A stretch of DNA of 8,132 nucleotides from positions 1-8,132 of the forward strand of contig CAJOMK010000050.1 of assembly GCA_905235495.1 (NCBI GenBank), read 5' to 3'. The position numbers and the translations under genes are program-made. The number at the start of each line of letters is the position of its first letter. Positions within the stretch are counted from its first letter, which is position 1. This DNA comes from an uncultured Methanobrevibacter sp. Its GTDB lineage: Archaea; Methanobacteriota; Methanobacteria; Methanobacteriales; Methanobacteriaceae. Positions 1-6,447 of the stretch are shown piece after piece. The notes under the pieces were generated by a model. That model made no database searches. It had not been told where the DNA came from and saw only the letters and a program-made list of their open reading frames with translations.

Positions 1-29
1 GGATAACCGCAAATAGGACAAATAAGCAT
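1..29 (-). CDS. Start of a small zinc-ribbon protein (partial, runs off window)
   Basis: Only the first nine codons and part of a tenth are visible, reading MLICPICGYP on the minus strand. The CPIC pair is the first half of a typical CxxC zinc knuckle, so a zinc-ribbon protein is the natural reading. A textbook archaeal ribosome binding site, AGGTGAT (positions 34-40), lies four bases ahead of the ATG, which is strong support for a real start. The gene follows another small zinc-ribbon gene by 27 bases on the same strand, so the two are probably co-transcribed. Nothing can be said about the rest of the protein. Confidence 0.6.
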
Positions 30-56
30 AATAATCACCTAAATAAATAAGCACCT

Positions 57-191
57 TCAAGGCAAGTATTCATCATTAAAATCATCATAGCCATAATCAT
101 CAGGACTACCGAAATGAGCCATATATCCACATACCCAACAGTTTCCTCCGTCGTCTAATTCACTTCCACAAGCAGGACATAAACCATACAT
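57..191 (-). CDS. 44-residue zinc-ribbon mini-protein
   Basis: This complete small ORF begins MYGLCPACGS and ends EYLP. Cysteines 5, 8, 18 and 21 form CxxC-x9-CxxC (CPAC and CWVC), the layout of a treble-clef or zinc-ribbon knuckle expected to hold one zinc ion. The remaining half is acidic and rich in Asp, Tyr and Gly (residues 28-44), with no membrane segment or signal peptide. A G-rich site (AGGGGG, about 198-203) lies six bases ahead of the ATG. Another CPxC-starting gene follows 27 bases downstream, which suggests a small operon. The function is unknown. Such proteins often act as protein-protein or nucleic-acid adaptors, but nothing here proves that. Confidence rests on the perfect cysteine spacing and the ribosome site. 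Confidence 0.65.
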   Translation of the reverse strand: MYGLCPACGSELDDGGNCWVCGYMAHFGSPDDYGYDDFNDEYLP

Positions 192-265
192 AAAATTCCC
201 CCTATCAAATTTTGAATATTTTACTTAATAATTATAATGACCATAGTTACATTTAAAACTTTCTA

Positions 266-296
266 TATTGATTAGGAAGAAACAATCGAATCAATA
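266..296. repeat. Inverted repeat in the gap between Panacea remnant and zinc-ribbon gene
   Basis: TATTGATT (266-273) and AATCAATA (289-296) are perfect 8-bp inverted arms around a 15-base spacer. The repeat lies just past the stop of the broken Panacea gene and upstream of the 44-residue zinc-ribbon gene. It could be a weak terminator for the former or a regulatory site for the latter. No long T-run follows on the minus strand, and the arms are AT-rich, so chance is a real alternative. The rest of the 192-305 gap shows only AT-rich DNA with no convincing TATA box. Confidence 0.25.
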
Positions 297-305
297 ATAT
301 AATAA

Positions 306-795
306 TCAATACTTGCGTATAGAATAAAGCTTATCCCTATAAAATACATGATTATAATCCAATTCATCCTCTAAATTCACCAACTTATAAGGCATGTCTC
401 CCCTTTGATAGATCAATAGCTCAGTGGTGCTGAAATCACTTAATTCATAAATGACATTATCAATGATTTCAAGCTCTTCATAAGTGAAATTAAACAAAGG
501 AATCTGTCTGATATAATATCTCTTTATCAAATAGTAATAGTAGACTTCCTGCCTGTAATAGAGATTATGAGACCTTATCAAATGGTTCATGACCTCATTG
601 AAATGCTTAGGAACTATCCCTATTCTTGACTTCAAATAGATTTCATTGGTTAACGATTCTCCATACAATTCATAGTAATTGAAGTCTATAAAAGATCAGA
701 ACCGAAATGACAGTTTTTCCAAGATTTTCCTTATGTTTGCAGCGTGATATAATGTATAGTATAACTTTAATGTACGTTTCTTTTTTAAAATCCAT
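306..795 (-). pseudogene. Panacea-domain (SocA-like, DUF4065) gene broken by a frameshift
   Basis: Two overlapping minus-strand frames together encode one Panacea-type protein of about 160 residues. The first runs from an ATG at 795 (MDFKKETYIKVILYI) through HKENLGKTVISVLIF and stops at 670. The second carries FIDFNYYELYGESLTNEIYL, then VPKHFNEVMNHLI, TYEELEIIDNVI and a C-terminal ELSDFSTTELLIYQRGDMPYKL, and stops at 306. The family pattern 'GKT..KLLYFxDFxYYExYGxSLTG..Y......PVPxHF' spans the junction. Frame is lost at the T4 run (A4 at 690-693 on the plus strand). Adding two T residues would restore LIFFIDFNYYE, which fits the family length. GGTG sits upstream of the ATG. Panacea proteins are known as antitoxins that neutralise diverse toxins in toxin-antitoxin pairs, but no partner toxin is visible here. 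A sequencing error is the main alternative to a true pseudogene. Confidence 0.72.
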
Positions 796-965
796 ATTAA
801 ACACCAATCATCAATTCAATAATTAAATAAACCAAATCTAATGATTCAAATTTAATATTGTAAATTAAAAAAGAGTAACCATATGAACACTATAATATTA
901 GTTTCAACTTGCTATTAAAAGGAAAGAAAGAGTATATGTAAAATTAATGAAAAATAATAAAAATA

Positions 966-973
966 TTTATATA
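966..973 (+). promoter_or_regulatory. TATA box of the ABC exporter-marR operon
   Basis: TTTATATA lies within a longer A/T-only tract and matches the archaeal TATA consensus. It is 76 bases ahead of the first exporter start codon. With usual archaeal spacing, transcription would start near 992-998, giving a leader of about 50 bases. It is the only strong TATA match in the 253-bp gap between the Panacea remnant and the operon. The rest of the gap (796-960) shows no gene or structure that I can support. Confidence 0.6.
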
Positions 974-984
974 TAATAAAATCA

Positions 985-1020
985 AAAGGTACCTATAGAA
1001 AATTATTTAAAGGTACTTTT
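985..1020. promoter_or_regulatory. Operator-like inverted repeat at the predicted transcription start
   Basis: AAAGGTACCT (985-994) and AGGTACTTTT (1011-1020) are inverted arms matching at 9 of 10 positions around a 16-base spacer. Each arm is itself close to palindromic: AGGTACCT in the first, AAAG-GTA-CTTT in the second. AAAGGTAC also recurs as a direct repeat with a 24-base period. The element begins 11 bases past the TATA box and spans the predicted start site, where a bound repressor would block RNA polymerase. The operon's own last gene encodes a MarR-type regulator, the obvious candidate ligand. Binding is an inference. An RNA hairpin in the leader is the alternative. Confidence 0.5.
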
Positions 1021-1048
1021 AAAAAAAAAAACTTAAGAGAATAAGATT

Positions 1049-2854
1049 ATGAATTTTACTAAAACATTAAAAACTATAGGAAAACTTCTTAGCCCATTAA
1101 AAAAGAACATAATTCCTATTTTTCTTATTGTTGCATTCCTGATCATTGATGTTTACTGTAACCTTACACTACCCGAATACACTGCAGATATTGTAGATGT
1201 TGGGATACCAAACACAGATTTCAACTACATAATAAGTGTAGGAACCATGATGATGGCAATGGTTTTAATAGGAATCTTGGCTACAATTGGGCTCTCATAC
1301 TTCTCAAGTAAAGTATCATCAGCTTATGGAAGAGATTTAAGGAAAATAAGCTATGATAAGATTTTGAAGTTTTCAAACTTTGAATTGAACAAGATATCCA
1401 GAGCATCCCTTATTACACGTAATACAAACGATGTATATCAAATACAAATCTTTTTAGGTCTGTTCTTTACAACAATGCTCTTTTCACCTATATTAGGTAT
1501 AGGAAGCATACTCAAGGCAATGGAACTTGGAACAGATCTTTTATGGATTATTGCAGTGACATTTATCGCTGCAATCATACCATTCATCCTAATATTCATA
1601 AGAACCATTCCTTACTTCAAGGTAATGCAGGAACTGACCGACAAAATCAACCAAATATCAAGGGAAATATTGTTGGGAATACCTGTCATCAAGGCATTCG
1701 TAAGACAGGAATACGAAGAGGAAAGATTTAGAGAAACCAATGAAGACTTCAAATCTGTAAACTTAAATGTCTTCAGAATCCTTTTGGTCTTAATGCCTGG
1801 AATGACATTACTCCTAAACCTGATGATAGTTCTCATTCTATACTTTGGAGCATATGATGCAATCCAAGGCAAGATATTAACCGGAACAATCATAGCATTC
1901 ATCCAATACGCTACACAAATCGTAATGGCATTTCTAATGATAGGCGGATTCCTTGTGATGATTCCAAGGATTTTAGTATCTGGAAGACGTGTTGCTGAAG
2001 TGATAAATACTGAAATAACAATCAGCGATGGACCAATAGATGAAATAGACGATAACACTACACTTGAATTTAAGAATGTTGTCTACAGTTATCCTAGAAG
2101 TGAAAAGGAAACATTGAAAGACATCAACTTCAAATTGGAAAAGGGAAAAACCACTGCCATAATAGGAGGAACAGGAAGTGGAAAATCCACAATCCTAAAT
2201 CTCATTCCTCGCCTTCAGGATGTAACCGGCGGTGAAATATTGGTCAATGACCATAATATCAAGGATTATAAATTAACCACCTTAAGAGAAAGAATCTCCT
2301 ATGCTCCTCAAAAGGCCATTCTTTTTGAAGGAACTGTAAGGTCAAATATGCTGATAGGTAAAGAGGATGCAAGTGATGATGAGATTAGAAAAGCATTGAA
2401 TATGGCAGAAGTGGACTTTATAGAAAGCTTAGATGATGGAGTTTCACAAGGAGCATCCAATTATTCTGGAGGGCAAAAGCAACGTCTCCAGCTTGCAAGG
2501 TCCATATTGGCTGAACGTGACTTTTATCTCTTTGACGACTGCTTCTCAGCACTTGACATGAATACAGAAGCAAAGGTGAAGGAAAACTTAAAAAGCCTAA
2601 ATGAAAATTCCTCAATGCTCATTGTCTCACAGAGAATTTCAACAATCATGGATGCTGATGAGATAATCGTCCTTGATGAAGGTGAGATAATAGACAAGGG
2701 AACTCATGATTACCTGAATGAAAAATGTACCATTTACAGAGAAATCGTATCTTCACAAATAGACCGCTCCAAAGATTTATTGTATGATAATGAGGAATCC
2801 TCCAATTATATCCTAGATACAAGTTACATTAAGAAAACAACAGGAGGCAAATGA
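1049..2854 (+). CDS. ABC exporter half-transporter, degenerate-site subunit
   Basis: A 601-residue half-transporter with one membrane domain followed by one ATPase domain, the standard layout and length of a type IV (B-family) exporter. About six hydrophobic segments lie near residues 20-37, 59-83, 132-153, 163-185, 242-266 and 279-303. In the ATPase domain, Walker A is GGTGSGKS (373-380), the Q-loop is Gln421, the signature is a canonical YSGGQ (472-476) and Walker B is FYLFDD (492-497). The catalytic Glu position holds Asp497, and the H-loop His is Gln528 (VSQRIST). These two changes mark the non-hydrolysing side of heterodimeric exporters such as TM287/288, LmrCD and BmrCD. The adjacent gene supplies the partner. 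Its ribosome site is weak (AAGAGAAT). The stop lies one base before the next ATG. Substrate is unknown; drug or toxic metabolite export is the family's usual role. Confidence 0.93.
   Translation: MNFTKTLKTIGKLLSPLKKNIIPIFLIVAFLIIDVYCNLTLPEYTADIVDVGIPNTDFNYIISVGTMMMAMVLIGILATIGLSYFSSKVSSAYGRDLRKISYDKILKFSNFELNKISRASLITRNTNDVYQIQIFLGLFFTTMLFSPILGIGSILKAMELGTDLLWIIAVTFIAAIIPFILIFIRTIPYFKVMQELTDKINQISREILLGIPVIKAFVRQEYEEERFRETNEDFKSVNLNVFRILLVLMPGMTLLLNLMIVLILYFGAYDAIQGKILTGTIIAFIQYATQIVMAFLMIGGFLVMIPRILVSGRRVAEVINTEITISDGPIDEIDDNTTLEFKNVVYSYPRSEKETLKDINFKLEKGKTTAIIGGTGSGKSTILNLIPRLQDVTGGEILVNDHNIKDYKLTTLRERISYAPQKAILFEGTVRSNMLIGKEDASDDEIRKALNMAEVDFIESLDDGVSQGASNYSGGQKQRLQLARSILAERDFYLFDDCFSALDMNTEAKVKENLKSLNENSSMLIVSQRISTIMDADEIIVLDEGEIIDKGTHDYLNEKCTIYREIVSSQIDRSKDLLYDNEESSNYILDTSYIKKTTGGK
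2842..2847 (+). promoter_or_regulatory. Ribosome binding site of the second exporter gene
   Basis: AGGAGG lies inside the last codons of the first exporter gene, eight bases ahead of the second gene's ATG (2856). It singles out this ATG over the out-of-frame ATG at 2851 and indicates strong translation of the second subunit from the same message. Confidence 0.75.
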
Positions 2855-2855
2855 T

Positions 2856-4643
2856 ATGGCAAGAAAACCAAGAAGAGCACCTCCTGAAAAACCTGCAAAT
2901 ACTAAGCAATCAATAAAGAACATATTCTCCCTATTGACTGGATATAAATTGAAGCTAAGCCTTACAGTTATCTGCGGAATAATATCAACAGCGTTTTCAG
3001 TCATAAGCCCTCTTTTAATTGGATTTGCCACCACTACAATATTCGATGGGATAAACTCTGGAAACATGAACATAGATTATATTATCAATCTGCTCATTGC
3101 AATAGTGATTTTATACATCATAAGTGCAGTCTTCTCATATCTTCAAAGTTATATCTTGTTGGATATTACAAATGACATAAGCTATAATCTAAGAAAGGAC
3201 CTTGTTGAAAAGGTAACTCACCTGTCAATGAGCGATTTGGATACTAATACAAGAGGAGATATCTTATCAAGAATTACAAACGATGTAGACTCTCTCCAAA
3301 CAGGAATTATTCAAACATTTAACCAGCTATTAACTGGAGTCATTACAGTAATCGGTGTTACAGTGATGATGCTCTCCATTAACCTATGGCTAACCCTTAC
3401 CACAATCGTATTGGTTCCAATAGCTCTTCTGATTATAACCTACATAACCAAATACTCACAGGATTACTATCTAAAGCAGCTAAGACACAGAGGTAACTTG
3501 AACGGTCAAATTGAAGAATCATTTACAGGCCACGAAATCATTAGAGCATTCAATCAGGAAGCCAAATCCATGAGAGCCTTTGAAGAGGAAAATGAAAACT
3601 GGTATGAACAGGAATGGAAATCCAAGTTCTTCTCAAGCCTATCCAGTCCTTTTATACGTTTCATTTCCAATCTCCAATATGTTATCATATCCGTTCTTGG
3701 AGCAGTACTCGTACTTCAAAGTGCAATAAGCGTTGGAGACATTTTGGCATTTATACAATACTCCAAAAACTTCACAACCCCTATTGAACAGATAACAAGA
3801 ATTATGAATATGGTACAGACTGCAATGGCTGCAAGTGAAAGAATTTTCGAATTCTTTGAAATAAAGGTTGAAGAAAACCCTTCAAAAGAGCAAATCAATG
3901 CAATAAATGAGGATATAAGCTTTGAAAATGTCAGCTTCGGCTACAGCGAAGATGAGTTGGTAATCAAAGAACTTACATTTAAAGTCAAGAAGGGAGAGAA
4001 AATAGCTATTGTAGGTGAAACAGGAGCAGGAAAAACAACAATAGTGAAACTGCTCATGAGATTCTATGACTTGAACAGCGGTGAGATAAAGATTGATGGA
4101 GTCAACATCAACAATTACGACAAGCATAGTGTAAGATCCCTTGTAGGCATGGTGCTTCAAGACACTTGGCTATTCAATGACACCATCTACAACAATATCC
4201 GTTATGGTAAGTTGGATGCCACTGAAGAGGAGGTCATAAACGCTTCAATAGAAGTTCATGCAGACCATTTCATCAGACAAATCCCTGAAGGATACGAAAG
4301 CGAACTTAACGAAGATGCAGACAATATCTCCCATGGTCAAAAGCAGCTTTTGACAATTGCAAGAACCATTCTTTCAAACAAACAGATATTGGTTTTGGAT
4401 GAGGCAACATCTTCAGTTGATACAAGAACTGAAAAAATCATCCAAGAGGCTATGGATAAATTGATGAAGGACAGAACAAGCTTCATCATTGCTCACAGAT
4501 TGTCAACAGTCAGAAATGCAGATAAGATAATTGTAATTGAAGACGGACACATCATAGAACAAGGAAGCCATGAAGAACTATTAGAGCAAAAAGGATATTA
4601 CTACAATACCCTGAACACACAAAATGAGGGGAACATCATATGA
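2856..4643 (+). CDS. ABC exporter half-transporter, catalytic-site subunit
   Basis: A 595-residue half-transporter and partner of the preceding gene. It starts with a basic, proline-rich cytosolic leader (RKPRRAPPEKP, residues 3-13). Membrane segments follow near 33-55, 74-97, 150-172, 177-197 and 268-290, with a sixth just after. The ATPase domain has Walker A GETGAGKTT (387-395), Q-loop Gln435, Walker B ILVLDE (511-516) with the catalytic Glu516, and H-loop His547 (IIAHRLS). Its signature is ISHGQ (491-495) instead of LSGGQ. The changes therefore complement those of the first subunit. One composite site pairs Asp497/Gln528 of subunit 1 with this altered signature. The other pairs intact Walker B and H-loop residues here with the canonical signature of subunit 1. 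This is the classic asymmetric heterodimeric exporter. It overlaps the regulator gene by four bases. Substrate is not evident. Confidence 0.93.
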   Translation: MARKPRRAPPEKPANTKQSIKNIFSLLTGYKLKLSLTVICGIISTAFSVISPLLIGFATTTIFDGINSGNMNIDYIINLLIAIVILYIISAVFSYLQSYILLDITNDISYNLRKDLVEKVTHLSMSDLDTNTRGDILSRITNDVDSLQTGIIQTFNQLLTGVITVIGVTVMMLSINLWLTLTTIVLVPIALLIITYITKYSQDYYLKQLRHRGNLNGQIEESFTGHEIIRAFNQEAKSMRAFEEENENWYEQEWKSKFFSSLSSPFIRFISNLQYVIISVLGAVLVLQSAISVGDILAFIQYSKNFTTPIEQITRIMNMVQTAMAASERIFEFFEIKVEENPSKEQINAINEDISFENVSFGYSEDELVIKELTFKVKKGEKIAIVGETGAGKTTIVKLLMRFYDLNSGEIKIDGVNINNYDKHSVRSLVGMVLQDTWLFNDTIYNNIRYGKLDATEEEVINASIEVHADHFIRQIPEGYESELNEDADNISHGQKQLLTIARTILSNKQILVLDEATSSVDTRTEKIIQEAMDKLMKDRTSFIIAHRLSTVRNADKIIVIEDGHIIEQGSHEELLEQKGYYYNTLNTQNEGNII

Positions 4644-5227
4644 ATAAGGAAAATAATTCAAACCATCATTTTGATTTTGATGGGGTAAACAATCAATTAT
4701 TGTTCAATAAATTCATTATGGTAAATGAGATTCTTGATAGAAGAATCAAAAAGCAAAATCCCGAAATGAAAAGCATTACAAAGGGACAAGGCAGATTGAT
4801 CATTCTGTTAAAAAGAAAAGATGGATTCTCTACTAAGGAACTATCTGAAATATTGAATATCAGCGTAACTTCCCTTAATGAAACCTTGAATAAGCTGGAA
4901 CAGCAAAACCTCATCAGAAAGGTTCCGTCTCCTAAAGACAAAAGGGTTCTTCTTGTTGAATTGACAGAAGCGGGAAAATCCTTAGAATTTAAGCATCCTG
5001 ATGATATTGATATCTTTAACACTTTAAGTGAAGAGGAAAAGGAAAACTTAAATAAATATTTGAATCGCTTAACTGTAGCTCTCCAAAATAAGTACAAGGA
5101 AGAGAATCCTGAAAGATATGAAAAGATAATTAAAAACAGACAGGAAATCTTTGAGAAATACTTTAAGGAAGATGACTCGAATGGGGAATTGTTGAAAATT
5201 ATGAAATGCAATGAAAAAATAGTTTGA
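4640..5227 (+). CDS. MarR-family transcriptional regulator
   Basis: A 195-residue protein with a MarR-type winged helix-turn-helix. GQGRLIILLKRKDGFSTKELSEIL (about 49-72) leads into the recognition helix ISVTSLNETLNKLEQQNLI (74-92). The wing SPKDKRVLLVELT follows (97-109), with the family's D-x-R pattern at Asp100 and Arg102. Flanking helices would form the dimer interface. It is longer than typical MarR proteins (about 140-150), with an extended charged C-terminal region (about 150-195) and a polar N-terminus. Its ATG overlaps the exporter stop (ATGA), with GAGGGGA (4626-4632) in front, so translation is coupled. MarR proteins encoded with exporters usually repress their own operon and release DNA when a ligand binds. 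The inverted repeat at 985-1020 is the best target candidate. Confidence 0.88.
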   Translation: MNKENNSNHHFDFDGVNNQLLFNKFIMVNEILDRRIKKQNPEMKSITKGQGRLIILLKRKDGFSTKELSEILNISVTSLNETLNKLEQQNLIRKVPSPKDKRVLLVELTEAGKSLEFKHPDDIDIFNTLSEEEKENLNKYLNRLTVALQNKYKEENPERYEKIIKNRQEIFEKYFKEDDSNGELLKIMKCNEKIV

Positions 5228-5240
5228 AAAAAGTTTATAA

Positions 5241-5272
5241 AATAAAAAAAGAATCTGAATAAGGCTTATTTT
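5241..5272. terminator. Shared terminator region between convergent genes
   Basis: Only 38 bases separate the marR-type stop from the end of the convergent DUF354 gene. AATAAG-G-CTTATT (5258-5270) is a perfect 6-bp inverted repeat with a one-base centre, followed by TT on the plus strand. On the minus strand it leads to a T7 run (A7 at 5244-5250) and further T-rich DNA. Archaeal termination relies largely on such T-runs. The hairpin is short and overlaps the end of the DUF354 coding region, so the T-run is the stronger part of this call. Confidence 0.4.
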
Positions 5273-6297
5273 CTAGAATTACCTAATTCATAAGTCTTAT
5301 TTACAATAAGTTCGAATAAATTGTCTGTTTTTAACTCGATTGGTTTATGAGGATTTACAATAAAGCTAAGTGCCTGTTTGGTAATATCCTCTAAATCAGT
5401 TGTTCTATACATCAATCCATTGTTTACATAAAACTGATCAACAGATAAGGTGTCTCCAGGATAGCATGAGATTACATGAGTCTGTAAAATAGCTGCTTCC
5501 CTATTCATTGTTCCACCAGCACCAATAACAAGGTCACATGCCTTGATTATACTTGAAGTATCAACTGGAGGCTTAAGTATTGTTACATTCTTGATTCCTT
5601 CAAAAATCTCAGCTTGCTCTTTAAATCTTGGAAGAATGAGAATATTTGCATACTCTTTCAATACATCCACAACTGGAGATAGAACTGATTTTCTGTAATC
5701 TGTATTCAAATAAGAAGCAAGAGAGGGTTCAGGTCTCATTAAAATAGTCTTTTGAAGTGGCAAATCAAGACCTAAATCATCGAAAACATTTTCATTAAAC
5801 TTGAAATTATTGAAGTGCATAAGTTCAGAAGTTCCGTTATATTTGATAATATCATTTAGGTTTGCTCCATACTGCAATAATTTCCACTCATCGATGCTGC
5901 TTGGAACTATAATCTTACTGCATAATGGAAGTGTCAGCTTATTTGCAGCTGTTGCATGTTCATTATCCAAAACGAATAGGCTTGGAATGCCAAGGCCAAA
6001 TGCAACTCTTGGAAGTTCAATTGAATGTTTTGATAGAGCTACATCAAAGTTTTCACCTGAAATCAAATCAGCTAAATTAACTACTCTCTCTGCACTTTCC
6101 TTAAGCTTCTCCTCTAATGTGACCCCATGTTTACCCACAGATACAAAATCAATGTCATACATATCCATTAATTTATGGATATCCCCAAATTTACGTGTGG
6201 TAACTAAAACATCCTCTCCCTCATCTTCAAAATACCTGATTACATCCTTAAAAAATCTTACATGAGGAGCATTTGATATATCAATCCAAATTTTCAT
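5266..6297 (-). CDS. DUF354 family protein, GT-B glycosyltransferase-like fold
   Basis: A 343-residue soluble protein recognised as DUF354, a family of archaeal and some bacterial proteins related to GT-B glycosyltransferases. Visible family features are the N-terminal strand and loop MKIWIDISNAPHVRFF (1-16), LDNEHATAANK (110-120), the mid-protein RPEPS (188-192) and the late glycine-rich loop GAGGTMNREAA (259-269). That loop is in the position where GT-B enzymes bind a nucleotide-sugar donor. No membrane segment or signal peptide is seen, so it should be cytosolic. The start is supported by AAAGGTGAT three bases ahead of the ATG. The gene stands alone, pointing toward the exporter operon and away from hypB by 150 bases. 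The substrate is unknown. A role in cell-envelope or glycan synthesis is possible but not shown by the context. Confidence 0.8.
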   Translation of the reverse strand: MKIWIDISNAPHVRFFKDVIRYFEDEGEDVLVTTRKFGDIHKLMDMYDIDFVSVGKHGVTLEEKLKESAERVVNLADLISGENFDVALSKHSIELPRVAFGLGIPSLFVLDNEHATAANKLTLPLCSKIIVPSSIDEWKLLQYGANLNDIIKYNGTSELMHFNNFKFNENVFDDLGLDLPLQKTILMRPEPSLASYLNTDYRKSVLSPVVDVLKEYANILILPRFKEQAEIFEGIKNVTILKPPVDTSSIIKACDLVIGAGGTMNREAAILQTHVISCYPGDTLSVDQFYVNNGLMYRTTDLEDITKQALSFIVNPHKPIELKTDNLFELIVNKTYELGNSRK

Positions 6298-6300
6298 GAA

Positions 6301-6307
6301 ATCACCT
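6301..6307 (-). promoter_or_regulatory. Ribosome binding site of the DUF354 gene
   Basis: AGGTGAT on the minus strand, a full match to the archaeal 16S rRNA tail, is three bases ahead of the ATG at 6297 and fixes this start. Confidence 0.75.
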
Positions 6308-6380
6308 TTTATAAATATTATTTTAGTAATACTTAATAAATTTTAGTAAAAATTTAAAAAAAAATATAATTAAAAGAAAT

Positions 6381-6401
6381 AAAAAAATCTAAAAAAGATT
6401 T
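6381..6401 (-). terminator. Terminator-like hairpin and T-run downstream of hypB
   Basis: On the minus strand AAATCT-TTTTT-AGATTT forms a 6-bp stem with a five-base loop (6385-6401), continuing directly into a T-run (A7 at 6381-6387 on the plus strand). It lies about 45 bases past the hypB stop in a stretch full of T-runs on that strand. The DUF354 promoter must also be in this 150-bp gap, but no convincing TATA box stands out. Confidence 0.4.
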
Positions 6402-6447
6402 ATTGAAAAATAAAATATTAAAAAAAGTAAATAAAAAAGAAAAAAGA

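Noticed and set aside
306..668. A stand-alone 120-residue protein starting at TTG 668
   Set aside because: The TTG is an internal leucine codon of the Panacea pattern (YYELYGES), has no ribosome site, and the family's N-terminal part is found in the neighbouring frame up to ATG 795.
985..1031. The leader hairpin followed by A11 as an intrinsic terminator or attenuator
   Set aside because: On the coding strand the hairpin is followed by A residues, not T, so it lacks the terminator signature. An operator role fits its position better.
1..1048. A complete toxin-antitoxin module around the Panacea remnant
   Set aside because: The only neighbours are mini zinc-ribbon genes and non-coding DNA. 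No recognisable toxin domain is present on either side.
1612..2058. A 148-codon open frame antisense to the first ABC gene
   Set aside because: It is a shadow of the membrane and linker region of a clearly recognised transporter, with no recognisable domain.
4693..5211. A 172-codon open frame antisense to the MarR gene
   Set aside because: It has no family pattern, is rich in Ser/Phe/Leu as expected from reverse reading of an AT-rich gene, and lies wholly inside the well-supported regulator.
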